Shown here one piece after another: positions 41,799 to 51,161 of a stretch of DNA of 64,000 nt. This DNA comes from HXMU1420-13 sp965229525. GTDB lineage: Bacteria > Bacteroidota > Rhodothermia > Balneolales > Balneolaceae. Numbering within the stretch: position 1 is the stretch's first letter; each line of letters begins with the position of its first letter. Under the pieces are notes generated by a model. The model made no database searches, had not been told where the DNA came from, and saw only the letters and a program-made list of their open reading frames with translations. The DNA lies in the NCBI GenBank assembly GCA_965229525.1, contig OZ245886.1:1798001-1862000 (forward strand), given 5' to 3'. Both the position numbers and the translations under genes were made by a program.

Positions 41799-43004
41799 CT
41801 AAGCCAAAGCTTTTGAAACCTCCTCAGCAGCTTCTTTTAGTAGCACAGCAGAAATCACATTAAGACCTGAGTTGTCGATGATTTCCTTTGCATCTTCCGC
41901 ATTGGTTCCTTGAAGGCGAACAATAATTGGAACTCCTTCTACTTTTGTAGCGATTTCTTCGTCTTTTACAGCTTCGATAATTCCATTTGCGATACGATCG
42001 CAACGAACAATCCCACCAAAAATATTGATAAGAATTGCTTTTACATTTGGATCGTCTAAAATGATTCTGAATCCATTTTTTACGGTGTAAACATTTGCTC
42101 CACCACCAACATCAAGGAAGTTTGCAGGATCACCGCCTGAAAGTTTGATGATATCCATCGTTGCCATTGCAAGTCCGGCACCATTTACCATACAACCTAC
42201 ATTGCCATCCAATTTGATATAGTTCAGGTGATATTTCGCAGCTTCAAGTTCGAATGGATCTTCTTCCGACTCGTCTTTTAATTCTGCAAGATCTGGGTGG
42301 CGGAATAACGCATTTTCATCCAATGTAACTTTTGCATCCAAAGCCATTACATCATTTTCAGGAGTCAAAATCAATGGATTGATTTCAAACATATCCGAAT
42401 CGATTTCTAGATAGGCATTGTAAATCGCCATAATGAATTTGATCCCTTTTTTAAGAGCTTCTCCTTCAAGTCCCAATGAGAATGCAAGGTATCGAGCCTG
42501 ATTCATCTGTAGAGGCATTCCTGGTTCCACCCATGCTTTGATGATTTTCTCAGGAGTATCTTCAGCAACTTGTTCGATTTCAACACCACCTTCTGTTGAT
42601 ACCATGATTACATTCTTTGAAACAGCACGATCAAGCAAAATTCCTAAATAGAATTCTTTTGCTATATCGACACCATCCGTAATGTAAAGTCTTTGAACTA
42701 ATTGTCCTTCTTCGCCAGTTTGAATGGTAACGAGAACATCTCCCAATAGTGATTCGGCCGCCGCACGAACTTCATCCACCGTTTTGCAAAGGATCACGCC
42801 TTTCGCATTATTTTTCTTAGTTCTGCCTTTTCCACGACCTCCTGCATGAATTTGAGCTTTCACAACAAATAGATTTGAGCCATTTGCCTGTAATTTCATG
42901 GCTGCGTTAGCAGCTTCATCGACAGTTGTTGCGGCGATTCCATCAGGAACTGCTACGCCGTATTTCTTTAAAATTTCTTTCGCTTGGTACTCGTGAATTT
43001 TCAT
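41799..43004 (-). CDS. sucC: Succinyl-CoA synthetase (ADP-forming) beta subunit
   Basis: 401 residues. ATP-grasp family: MKIHEYQAKEILKKYGV at the start, FVVKAQIHAGGRGKGRTKK (residues 45-63), LGILLDRAVSKN, EINPLILTPENDVMALDAK (metal-binding Glu/Asn near 201), GNVGCMVNGAGLAMATMDIIKL, and GGANVYTVKNGF. It forms succinate and ATP from succinyl-CoA in the TCA cycle with SucD, which is not nearby. Start MKIHEYQ is the standard one. Two TCA genes, mdh and this one, are both isolated in this window. Confidence 0.97.
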   Translation of the reverse strand: MKIHEYQAKEILKKYGVAVPDGIAATTVDEAANAAMKLQANGSNLFVVKAQIHAGGRGKGRTKKNNAKGVILCKTVDEVRAAAESLLGDVLVTIQTGEEGQLVQRLYITDGVDIAKEFYLGILLDRAVSKNVIMVSTEGGVEIEQVAEDTPEKIIKAWVEPGMPLQMNQARYLAFSLGLEGEALKKGIKFIMAIYNAYLEIDSDMFEINPLILTPENDVMALDAKVTLDENALFRHPDLAELKDESEEDPFELEAAKYHLNYIKLDGNVGCMVNGAGLAMATMDIIKLSGGDPANFLDVGGGANVYTVKNGFRIILDDPNVKAILINIFGGIVRCDRIANGIIEAVKDEEIATKVEGVPIIVRLQGTNAEDAKEIIDNSGLNVISAVLLKEAAEEVSKALA

Positions 43005-43117
43005 GGAAAAGGACCTAAAAAACGTTCATATGTATTGAAAAATAAGGAGCGCAATAATACCGAGAATGCCAACGAAATGAAAGAAAGTGAAAGCGGTTTT
43101 TACGTGCCTTAATCATT

Positions 43118-43909
43118 CTAGGGCAATGGAATAATCCGCGTATAAAGTACCCCACCCGATGTGAAGCCACCTCTACGGAATACGGTGAACATACTCTCAG
43201 CATTTGATGGGATATTTGAGGATGATAAATCAAGAGTCCAGGTGCCATCGCTTACTTCTTCCATAGTTTCTCTATCAATAAAATCTTCTCTGATAAAAGA
43301 ATTGTTTGCACCCAACCAAACAATTGAAAAGTAACTGGAAAAGTAAGTGTTGTAAATAGTTACATCGAATGGAATATTACCGCCATTGTAAGGAGTACTG
43401 TAAAAATCGACGGTGAGAAGTAAATCATCACTTATTGGCTGTAAATCGGTAAGTGCAGGTAGTGGAAAATCATTGTCTAGTGTAAATGCGCGTTCTCTAA
43501 TAACCGACCCGGCGTCATCTAAAAATTGAGCGGAGACAACTTTATTGTTTATAAAATCGAACTCTCGTAGTGGTAGATTAACAAAAATAAGACTGTTGTT
43601 ATTCTCATTATAAGCCTGCTGTGCTTCTTCGGTATCGAACACCCATCCATTGCCATTTTCATCTTGAATTGCAAACCCTGTGATATTCTTGTAATCGGTT
43701 TCGTCTGTTAAAAAAACTTCGAATGTAATTGTTGCACTATATGCGGTTTCAGGTGTAGCGTAAGACCGATTAAGATGGGAATTGTGAGTCATCCCCAGTG
43801 AAAATGATACAAATGCAATACGCAATTCATCTTCATTTGAAGTTGAACTCGTGGAGTCACATCCAGTTAGGATGAGCATGCCGATGATAAATAAGGAGAG
43901 AAGTCTCAT
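43118..43909 (-). CDS. Lipoprotein of unknown function
   Basis: 263 residues with a lipobox: MRLLSLFIIGMLILTGC, Cys17, followed by a Ser/Thr/Asp linker. The mature protein contains two or three beta-sandwich-like segments (SATITFEVFLTDETDYKNITGFAIQD, NGGNIPFDVTIYNTYFSSYFSIVW, MFTVFRRGGFTSGGVLYTRII) and no catalytic motif. It may be a surface or periplasm-facing lipoprotein. It lies at the edge of the polysaccharide locus but on the strand opposite wecB. I do not recognise the family. Confidence 0.6.
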   Translation of the reverse strand: MRLLSLFIIGMLILTGCDSTSSTSNEDELRIAFVSFSLGMTHNSHLNRSYATPETAYSATITFEVFLTDETDYKNITGFAIQDENGNGWVFDTEEAQQAYNENNNSLIFVNLPLREFDFINNKVVSAQFLDDAGSVIRERAFTLDNDFPLPALTDLQPISDDLLLTVDFYSTPYNGGNIPFDVTIYNTYFSSYFSIVWLGANNSFIREDFIDRETMEEVSDGTWTLDLSSSNIPSNAESMFTVFRRGGFTSGGVLYTRIIPLP

Positions 43910-43976
43910 AATGAATAGTTCTACGAAGGAAAGTAACTAAATTTACTAGTGCAAAATATATGTTTACCTTGAAAGG

Positions 43977-45110
43977 ATGAATAAAAAAGATGTAAGAAAA
44001 GTACTTGTATTATTTGGGACACGTCCCGAAGCAATTAAAATGGCTCCGGTTGTTGAGGAGTTAAAGAAGTATCCTAATAAAATAGAATTCAAAGTTTGTG
44101 TGACTGCACAACATCGGGAAATGTTGGATCAGGTCTTAGCTTTTTTTGAAATCAAGCCGGATTATGACTTGAATGTGATGAAAAAGAGGCAGAATCTAGT
44201 ATCACTTTCAGCATCCATATTACAGGGACTGCAAAAAGTTTTTGATGATTTTAAGCCGGATGCAATCTTTGTTCAAGGTGATACAACCACATCTACGATC
44301 GGTGCACTCGCAGCATTTTATTCAGGGATAAGTGTTCATCATGTTGAAGCAGGCCTACGTACGTTAAATAAATACTCTCCTTTTCCAGAAGAGGTAAATC
44401 GTCAGGTTACCGCCAGAATTGCGGATTTTCATTATGCCCCAACCATTAAGGCTAAGAATAATTTGTTGGATGAAGGAATTTCTCCTGATAAAATTTGGGT
44501 AACAGGTAATACTGTAATTGACGCTCTTTTGCTTGGCTTAAAAAAACTAGAATCCTATAGTTCTGACAAAATTGATGATTTAAAATCTATCATCAACCAA
44601 GACAAGAAAATGGTGTTGGTGACTGGTCATAGACGCGAAAGTTTTGGTGACGGGTTTAAACGAATTTGTTCGGCGTTAAAGCAACTTTCTGTTAGAAAAG
44701 ATGTTCAGATAATTTATCCGGTACATTTAAACCCCAATGTTTCTGAACCAGTTACAGATTTACTTGGTGGGGTAGATAACATCAACCTTATCGAACCCCT
44801 TGGGTATCCAGAATTTCTTTGGTTGATGGAAAAATCTCATGTAATCCTAACAGATAGTGGTGGAATACAAGAAGAAGCGCCAAGCTTAAACAAGCCAGTG
44901 TTAGTTATGCGCGATACCACTGAGAGAGAAGAGGCTATTGATGCTGGGACAGCAATTTTAGTAGGAACTGATGTTGCGAAAATTGTAAGTGAAACCAATA
45001 AGTTGTTGGATTCGCAAGAATCCTATTCACAAATGAGTGGTGCTAAGAACCCATTCGGGGATGGTGAAGCAAGCAAAATTATACTGGAAGTATTAAGAGA
45101 TCAGTGTTAG
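43977..45110 (+). CDS. wecB: UDP-N-acetylglucosamine 2-epimerase (non-hydrolysing type)
   Basis: 377 residues. Seen: LFGTRPEAIKMAPVV near the start, VTAQHREMLDQVL, VQGDTTTSTIGALAAFY, HVEAGLRTLNKYSPFPEEVNRQ (near 125), VTGHRRESFGDG, and LTDSGGIQEEAPSLNKPVLVMRDTTER. These are the full conserved set of WecB/MnaA, which makes UDP-ManNAc. A related reading is WbpI, which epimerises the diacetamido-uronate made by the downstream genes; the sequence fits the WecB group better. It begins the surface-polysaccharide locus and overlaps the next gene's 3' end by 18 nt. Confidence 0.93.
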   Translation: MNKKDVRKVLVLFGTRPEAIKMAPVVEELKKYPNKIEFKVCVTAQHREMLDQVLAFFEIKPDYDLNVMKKRQNLVSLSASILQGLQKVFDDFKPDAIFVQGDTTTSTIGALAAFYSGISVHHVEAGLRTLNKYSPFPEEVNRQVTARIADFHYAPTIKAKNNLLDEGISPDKIWVTGNTVIDALLLGLKKLESYSSDKIDDLKSIINQDKKMVLVTGHRRESFGDGFKRICSALKQLSVRKDVQIIYPVHLNPNVSEPVTDLLGGVDNINLIEPLGYPEFLWLMEKSHVILTDSGGIQEEAPSLNKPVLVMRDTTEREEAIDAGTAILVGTDVAKIVSETNKLLDSQESYSQMSGAKNPFGDGEASKIILEVLRDQC

Positions 45111-46220
45111 GATAAAAGATTTGAATCCATCAGGGTCGAATTGGAAGTTTTGCAGGTTTTTCTGGAGCTTAGATTTAGCAAGTTTCCATTTATCCGTGTA
45201 TAAGAAATCACGTAGCTCTTCGATTGAATCGTAAGCAATTCCAACTTCATGTTTCACAACCAGTTCTTCCATTGCTTTGAATCTATTTTTTGGCAACACG
45301 ATAGGTATACCCAATGCCAGGGGCATTAACATTCTATGAGGTAACGAAGTTTGATAACGAGCGGGTAATTGACCCAAATCCGAGTAATTATATGTTACAA
45401 GAGCCGCTTTATGATCGTGTGCAAGTTTATAAAGCCCGCCGGAGCGAAGAAATGCTCCTTTAAAAGGAGGATAGAAATATAAATGCTCCTCTTTTGAATT
45501 ACTTCCCTCTGCAGAGGACACAGATATTGAATATTTTGTGATATCCATTATTTGGTGATACACATCATTTAATTGCTTTGTCATATTTAAGCGTCCTAAG
45601 AAGAGTAGATCTTTAATTGGTTCTACTTCATTTTCAAAAGATTTGAAATGAGAGTTTGGAAAGAAAAACGGACGTAAATAAACTTTTTTTTCGCTTATCT
45701 CAGGGATAATGGAAGTAAGAAAATCCAACATCTCTTTGGTAGGAACTATAATTGCATCGATATTACTCAATGACCTTTTTAAGATAATAATCTCAAATTG
45801 TTCTCTAATTTTATTATCCCATGATGTAGGAAAAGATTCCAAATTTAGAATAGACTTTACCTCTCTGAGATGTGGCACCGATTTTAGCATGTTTAATTCA
45901 GGGATGATTCCAACTCCCCAATTTGCCAGGATGAAATCAAATTGACGAGTATTTTCAACTCGTTTGGTTAATGAACTAAAATGTTTTGAAAGCGAAGCAA
46001 TTCTAGGAAACCCATTTATAAAACGAGTATATTTGGTTGTTTTAGAACTTCCTTCACTATAAATGTTGGCGAATACGTTTATGTTGTCGGGATTATCTGG
46101 GACATACTCATATGTTTTTGCAGGATCAGAGTTGATTACATCAAAAGTGATATCTGCTTCATCTACAGCCGAAATAATCTTACTAATTGAACTTAATTGA
46201 CTTAATATTAAACAGTGCAT
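45093..46220 (-). CDS. GT-B-fold glycosyltransferase-like protein
   Basis: 375 residues. The C-terminal half has the GT-B donor-site pattern (KDLLFLGRLNMTKQLNDVYHQI near residue 200, then SLPHRMLMPLALGIPIVLPKNRFKAMEELV near 300). The N-terminal half is weakly conserved (QFDFILANWGVGIIPEL). It probably adds a sugar in the polysaccharide pathway. It is on the minus strand, opposite its neighbours, and its 3' end overlaps wecB by 18 nt. Family assignment within GT-B is not possible by eye. Confidence 0.6.
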   Translation of the reverse strand: MHCLILSQLSSISKIISAVDEADITFDVINSDPAKTYEYVPDNPDNINVFANIYSEGSSKTTKYTRFINGFPRIASLSKHFSSLTKRVENTRQFDFILANWGVGIIPELNMLKSVPHLREVKSILNLESFPTSWDNKIREQFEIIILKRSLSNIDAIIVPTKEMLDFLTSIIPEISEKKVYLRPFFFPNSHFKSFENEVEPIKDLLFLGRLNMTKQLNDVYHQIMDITKYSISVSSAEGSNSKEEHLYFYPPFKGAFLRSGGLYKLAHDHKAALVTYNYSDLGQLPARYQTSLPHRMLMPLALGIPIVLPKNRFKAMEELVVKHEVGIAYDSIEELRDFLYTDKWKLAKSKLQKNLQNFQFDPDGFKSFILTLIS

Positions 46221-46340
46221 TACTAGTGAGTATGATGGAATATTTAGCCGAGCTAAATTGAAAAATGAAGTGTAAATTTAGTTAGGTTTTTAAAACCATA
46301 CTCAAATAGATAGGCAATTACTTTGCAAAGCGCATTAATA

Positions 46341-46871
46341 ATGAATTCCGAAGAGATAAATCGCACATATTTGCGATTTGCCCATCAATTTTTGGAATCG
46401 TATGATGATCCTTCCCGCCTTGCAATAATAGGAATGCAAACCCGAGGGGTCTATCTAGGCAAAAAGATTGTTGAAAAGATAAAATCAGAATTTAGTATCG
46501 ATATCGATTTTGGTGTATTAGATGTTACATTTTACAGAGATGATTTTCGTACAAAGCTGAAAATGCCGGAAGTAAAAATCACGGAAATCCCCTTCGATCT
46601 CTACGACAGAGATGTAATTCTGGTTGATGATGTGCTATATACGGGTAGAACGGTTCGTTCGGCGATGGATGCATTAATGGCATATGGACGGCCAAGAAAA
46701 ATTCAGTTTTGTTGCATGGTGGATCGAGGACATCGCGAGTTACCAATTTCACCGGATTATACCGGCCAATATGTGCCAACACATTCTAAAGAAGAAATCA
46801 GAGTGAAGGTGCAGGAATTAGACGAAGAGGACGCGGTTTATTTGGTAAATATGGAGGAAGTGAATGAGTAG
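46341..46871 (+). CDS. pyrR: PyrR regulator / uracil phosphoribosyltransferase
   Basis: 176 residues from the ATG at 46341; an upstream TTG at 46323 adds six weak residues. Typical PyrR features: NRTYLRFAHQFLE, LAIIGMQTRGVYLGKKI near residue 32, and the PRPP loop DVILVDDVLYTGRTVRSAMDAL near 90. In Bacillus the protein binds pyr leader RNA to promote termination, and it also has weak uracil phosphoribosyltransferase activity. It overlaps pyrB by 8 nt. No PyrR-type anti-antiterminator is seen nearby, so its regulatory target is open. Confidence 0.92.
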   Translation: MNSEEINRTYLRFAHQFLESYDDPSRLAIIGMQTRGVYLGKKIVEKIKSEFSIDIDFGVLDVTFYRDDFRTKLKMPEVKITEIPFDLYDRDVILVDDVLYTGRTVRSAMDALMAYGRPRKIQFCCMVDRGHRELPISPDYTGQYVPTHSKEEIRVKVQELDEEDAVYLVNMEEVNE

Positions 46872-47814
46872 TATGCCTGAAAACTACCAATTCAATCAAA
46901 AGCACTTATTAGGTCTTGCAGACTATTCGAAAGAAGATATTCTATACGTTTTAGAACAGGCGAAGTCATTTCGTGAGATTTTAGAACGACCTGTCCCAAA
47001 AATTCCAACTCTTAGAGATAAGACAATCGTAAATCTGTTCTACGAAAATAGCACTCGCACAAGATTGTCTTTTGAACTGGCTCAGAAAAGAATGGGTGCT
47101 GATGTTGTTAATTTCTCAGCAGGTACATCCAGTACTAAGAAAGGTGAATCACTGAAGGATACTATTAGAAATATCAGTTCTATGAAAATTGATATGGTAG
47201 TTTGTAGACATGAAAGTCCCGGGGTTCCTCATTTTCTTACTCAATGTGTTGATGCAGCCATTTTAAATGCTGGTGACGGGGCACATGAGCATCCAACACA
47301 GGCATTGTTGGATATGTTTACCATGCAACAAATTCATAGCGACCTAACAGGAAAAAAAGTGGCCATAATAGGAGATATCTCACATAGTCGTGTTGTTAGA
47401 TCCAATATCATTGGTTTGACCAGGGTTGGTGCCGAGGTGGTGATATGTGGGCCAAAAACGTTTATGCCAAAATTTGTGGAGGAAATGGGAGTTGAGATAT
47501 CCTACAACCTAGAAGAAACACTAGCCTGGTGTGATATTGCAATGGCACTTAGGATCCAACTTGAAAGGCAGGATGATACCACAGAGTTATTTCCTTCACT
47601 CAGAGAATATCATGATCTGTTTGGTATTAGAATGGATCACCTCGAGAAATATCCGGATTTTATGATTATGCATCCGGGTCCAATTAACAGAGGGGTCGAG
47701 CTAGAAAGTGACGTTGCAGATAGTGAACGCGCAGTAATTTTAGATCAGGTAACCAACGGGGTTGCAGTTCGTATGGCCGTTTTGTACTTGCTAAGTGGGG
47801 GTAATAGAATATAG
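46864..47814 (+). CDS. pyrB: Aspartate carbamoyltransferase catalytic subunit
   Basis: 316 residues. It condenses carbamoyl phosphate with aspartate in pyrimidine synthesis. Seen: the phosphate loop ENSTRTRLSFE (near residue 60), SSTKKGESLKDT (near 86), CRHESPGVPH near 116, HEHPTQALLDM (near 143), GDISHSRVVRSN, and IMHPGPINRGVELESDVAD near 277. pyrI is not present. The pair pyrR-pyrB is inserted among glycan genes; the following gene starts 4 nt after the stop, so pyrB may be co-transcribed with glycosyltransferases. Confidence 0.97.
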   Translation: MSSMPENYQFNQKHLLGLADYSKEDILYVLEQAKSFREILERPVPKIPTLRDKTIVNLFYENSTRTRLSFELAQKRMGADVVNFSAGTSSTKKGESLKDTIRNISSMKIDMVVCRHESPGVPHFLTQCVDAAILNAGDGAHEHPTQALLDMFTMQQIHSDLTGKKVAIIGDISHSRVVRSNIIGLTRVGAEVVICGPKTFMPKFVEEMGVEISYNLEETLAWCDIAMALRIQLERQDDTTELFPSLREYHDLFGIRMDHLEKYPDFMIMHPGPINRGVELESDVADSERAVILDQVTNGVAVRMAVLYLLSGGNRI

Positions 47815-47818
47815 AATT

Positions 47819-49015
47819 ATGAGATTATTGTTTATATCGCCAAGGTTTCCTTATCCTACTTTGAAAGGAGATCAATTAATTGTTTTTAATCGGATAAAGG
47901 GGTTAAGTAAGAACTTCAAGATTGTTTTAATGACTTTCTACGAGAATGAGTCAGAATTAGAGCACCTTTCTGAAGTAAAAAAGTATTGCGAGCGAATCAT
48001 CACGATTAAAATTGGACCGTTTTCGATAAAGAAAAATCTTTTGAATGGATTACTTCGAAATAAATTACCATTGCAGGTAAATTACTATACCTCAAAGGAA
48101 TTCCAGGAAAGCCTGAAACAGGTATTGTTGCTACACAAAATAGATTTGATTCACTGCTACACGCTTAGGTTGGCCGAATATTGTAAACAGTTGGACATTC
48201 CTGTTATCTTTGAGTTGATCGATTCTATGCAATTGAATTTGCAGAACATGATTCGTGAAGAACGATTCTTAAAAAAGCTTGCATATAAGATTGAATTAGA
48301 GCGGATGTCTGTTTACGAAAGAGCATTATGTGAATCACAGAAATATATCTCTGTAGTATCCAAGAAAGACAAGCAAAGAATAGGTTTTAATCATATTAAT
48401 GTAATCCCAAACGGTGTAGATACTGATATTTTTCAGAAAAAATCATCCTTTGAAGAGGGCGTCATTATATTTTCTGGAAATATGGGGTATCTACCAAATA
48501 TCCATGCTGTTCGTTGGTTTGTTGAGAAATGTTTGCCAATTATTCAGCAAGCAAAACCATATGTAAAGTTCAAAATTGTAGGGGCTAACCCAAGTTCATA
48601 CATTAAAAGCCTTCACAATGGACGCTCAATATTTGTGACTGGTTTTGTAGAATCAATTATTGATGAGTTGAATAATGCTCAAGTTGCGGTTGCTCCCATG
48701 AGGTCTGGGTCAGGTATGCAAAACAAAATTATTGAAGCCATGGCTTGTGGAACTCCGGTTGTTACCACGCATAATGGGTTAGAAGGACTTTTCGCACAGG
48801 ATGAAGATGAAATTCTGGTAGAGGATACCCCAGACACATTCTCTCAAGCAGTGATCAACCTTTTAAGTGATGAGGTGTTGTACGAAAGCTTTGTTAGGAG
48901 ATCAATTCAGTATGTGCATAAGTATCATTCTTGGGAGCACAGTAACAAAATGATTAGTGATGTTTACTTAGACGCTCTATCAGATCAATACAGAAGTAAA
49001 AACGTTCTTGGTTGA
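47819..49015 (+). CDS. GT4-type glycosyltransferase
   Basis: 398 residues from the ATG at 47819 (MRLLFISPRFPYPTLKGDQL), preferred to the upstream frame start at 47795 inside pyrB. The N-terminal FPYPTLKGDQLIVFNRIKGL and C-terminal MRSGSGMQNKIIEAMACGTPVVTT (Glu of the E-x7-E near 310) are those of GT4 transferases, close to the sugar transferases of exopolysaccharide loci. Cytoplasmic, membrane-associated. Sugar specificity unknown. The next glycosyltransferase starts 11 nt after this stop. Confidence 0.8.
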   Translation: MRLLFISPRFPYPTLKGDQLIVFNRIKGLSKNFKIVLMTFYENESELEHLSEVKKYCERIITIKIGPFSIKKNLLNGLLRNKLPLQVNYYTSKEFQESLKQVLLLHKIDLIHCYTLRLAEYCKQLDIPVIFELIDSMQLNLQNMIREERFLKKLAYKIELERMSVYERALCESQKYISVVSKKDKQRIGFNHINVIPNGVDTDIFQKKSSFEEGVIIFSGNMGYLPNIHAVRWFVEKCLPIIQQAKPYVKFKIVGANPSSYIKSLHNGRSIFVTGFVESIIDELNNAQVAVAPMRSGSGMQNKIIEAMACGTPVVTTHNGLEGLFAQDEDEILVEDTPDTFSQAVINLLSDEVLYESFVRRSIQYVHKYHSWEHSNKMISDVYLDALSDQYRSKNVLG

Positions 49016-49025
49016 TTATAGCTTA

Positions 49026-50135
49026 ATGTCCAAACTGAGCATAGTTCAATTATCATCAGTTCATCCAACACGAGACACACGAGTATTTTATAAAATTTGC
49101 AAAGGGTTTGTTCGAAAGGGACATAATATTGAGCTAATAATTCAACACCCTAAAGACGAAGTTTTGGAAGGTGTTCCGATTAAAGCGTTACCAGTTGCAA
49201 AGTCAAAGTTTGAGCGTTTTTTTAAGGTTGTGCCATCATTATTCAACAAAGCTCGTAAATATCCCAAAGAAACCATTATGCATTTTCATGATCCCGAGCT
49301 GATACCAGTTGGTATTATATTGAAGGGCTTAGGTTATACGGTGATATATGATGTTCATGAAGATGTTACGAAAGACATGCTCACTAAAGAATGGATCCCA
49401 AAGCCTTTGCGATCATTTTTGTCAATTTCACTTGGAAGATTAGAAGCACTATCTTCAAGAATATTTGATGGAATAGTTACGGTAACTGACCCAATTGCTG
49501 AACGATTTATGCAATCTACCCAGTCAGTTATTCAGGTTAGAAATTATCCAATAATTCCTTCAGAGAGAGTTACAAAGACCGAATGTGAAGACAAGTATAT
49601 CGCGTATATAGGTGGAATTACATCTCGCAGGGGAATACCAAAAATTATTGATGCTATCGAAATAGTAGAACCTAAAAACATAAAATTGTGGTTAGGCGGT
49701 ACTTTTGCTGAAAAAGGTTTATTTGAGTTAGTAAAAGCCAAGAAGGGTTGGAATCGTACTAATTTTTTAGGATGGGTTAATCACGATGAAATGATTAAGA
49801 TTCTTCGTCATGCTATTTGTGGATTGTTGACTTTAGAAGTTATTCCGAGTCATAATGAATCTTTAAACGTGAAAATGTTTGAGTATATGTTATGTGGTAT
49901 TCCCGTAATTTCATCTGATTTGAAATTGCCAAGGCAAATTATCAATGAACATCAAGCTGGAATAATAATTAAGGAAAATACTCCTGAAGAAATTGCCAAT
50001 GCGATCGAATACATATATTCGAATCCAAATGAAGCAAAGGAAATGGGAAGAAGAGGGCAAGAAGCTGTAATGAAATTATATAATTGGGAAAATGAGCTTA
50101 ATAAACTTGAAAGCTTTTACAGAAAATTAATTTAA
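49026..50135 (+). CDS. GT4-type glycosyltransferase
   Basis: 369 residues from the ATG at 49026 (MSKLSIVQLSSVHPTRDTRVF). An upstream TTG at 49008 would overlap the previous gene. GT-B fold is seen in VQLSSVHPTRDTRVFYKICKGF, IMHFHDPELIPVG, VIYDVHEDVTKDM, YIGGITSRRGIPKIIDAIEIV, and SHNESLNVKMFEYMLCGIPVISSD with the acceptor-region Glu. The YDVHEDxxKDM stretch is also found in LPS O-unit transferases. Sugar specificity unknown. The next gene's start codon is 7 nt past the stop. Confidence 0.8.
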   Translation: MSKLSIVQLSSVHPTRDTRVFYKICKGFVRKGHNIELIIQHPKDEVLEGVPIKALPVAKSKFERFFKVVPSLFNKARKYPKETIMHFHDPELIPVGIILKGLGYTVIYDVHEDVTKDMLTKEWIPKPLRSFLSISLGRLEALSSRIFDGIVTVTDPIAERFMQSTQSVIQVRNYPIIPSERVTKTECEDKYIAYIGGITSRRGIPKIIDAIEIVEPKNIKLWLGGTFAEKGLFELVKAKKGWNRTNFLGWVNHDEMIKILRHAICGLLTLEVIPSHNESLNVKMFEYMLCGIPVISSDLKLPRQIINEHQAGIIIKENTPEEIANAIEYIYSNPNEAKEMGRRGQEAVMKLYNWENELNKLESFYRKLI

Positions 50136-50141
50136 TTGGTT

Positions 50142-51161
50142 ATGCAGAATACTTTGCGATTTGCACTAATTGGATGTGGTAGAATTGCTAATAGGCATGC
50201 CAAGCATATAAAAACGTATGGACAATTAGTTGCCTGCTATGACATCATAAATGAGAGATCAAATAAATTGGCTGCAGAATATGGAGCGAAAGCATGTAGC
50301 TCATTAGAAGAATTGTTGAATATGAATTCCGAAATTGATGTGATTTCTGTTTGTAGCCCAAATGGTTTACATGCCGAACATACGATAAAAGCATTGAAAG
50401 CAGGCTGTCACGTTCTATGTGAAAAACCAATGGCGATTGATGTTGCAGATTGTGGTGAAATGATCAAAACTGCTGAAGCATGTAATCGAAGATTATTTGC
50501 AATCAAGCAAAACAGGTTTAATCCACCAGTATCAAAAATAAAAGAGATTATAGATCAAGGGATATTAGGTAAAATCTATAGTATTCAATTGAGCTGTTTT
50601 TGGAATCGGAATGAAGACTATTACAAAGATTCCTGGAAAGGAAGTGCCGACTTAGATGGGGGAACATTATACACCCAATTCAGTCATTTTATCGATTTGA
50701 TCTATTGGCTTGTTGGCGATGTAAAGAGAGTTCAGGCTTTTACTAATAATTTTGCACATCATGATTCCATAGAGTTTGAAGATACAGGTGTTGTAGCAAT
50801 GGAATTTCATAACGGGGCTATTGGTACTGTCAACTATACTGTTAACTCTTATTCGAAGAATATGGAAGGCTCGTTGACCATTTTTGCGGAAAAGGGTACG
50901 GTAAAGATTGGTGGACAGTATTTAAACGAACTTGAATATCAGGATATCAAGGATTATAAAATTGAGAACCTGCCCGAAGGCAATAAAGCCAATGAATACG
51001 GTTCTTATCAGGGCTCAATGTCAAATCATGATAAAGTGTACGAGAATCTTGTAGATGTCTTATTAAATGGAAGTTCTATTTCAACGAGCTCATTCGAAGG
51101 GTTGAAAACTGTTGAAATAGTTGACAAAATCTATCAATCAGCCAGGTCAAATCAGCAATGA
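50142..51161 (+). CDS. Gfo/Idh/MocA dehydrogenase, WlbA-like
   Basis: 339 residues from the ATG at 50142. The Rossmann motif ALIGCGRIANRHAKHI is at residues 8-23 and CEKPMAIDVADCGEMI near 95 is the Lys-Pro signature of the family. In WlbA/WbpB, such enzymes oxidise UDP-GlcNAc-uronate at C3. The order here, dehydrogenase-acetyltransferase-aminotransferase, matches the wlbA-wlbB-wlbC genes for UDP-2,3-diacetamido-2,3-dideoxy-uronate. The match to the pathway is by context; the oxidoreductase family is sure. It overlaps the next gene by 4 nt. Confidence 0.82.
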   Translation: MQNTLRFALIGCGRIANRHAKHIKTYGQLVACYDIINERSNKLAAEYGAKACSSLEELLNMNSEIDVISVCSPNGLHAEHTIKALKAGCHVLCEKPMAIDVADCGEMIKTAEACNRRLFAIKQNRFNPPVSKIKEIIDQGILGKIYSIQLSCFWNRNEDYYKDSWKGSADLDGGTLYTQFSHFIDLIYWLVGDVKRVQAFTNNFAHHDSIEFEDTGVVAMEFHNGAIGTVNYTVNSYSKNMEGSLTIFAEKGTVKIGGQYLNELEYQDIKDYKIENLPEGNKANEYGSYQGSMSNHDKVYENLVDVLLNGSSISTSSFEGLKTVEIVDKIYQSARSNQQ

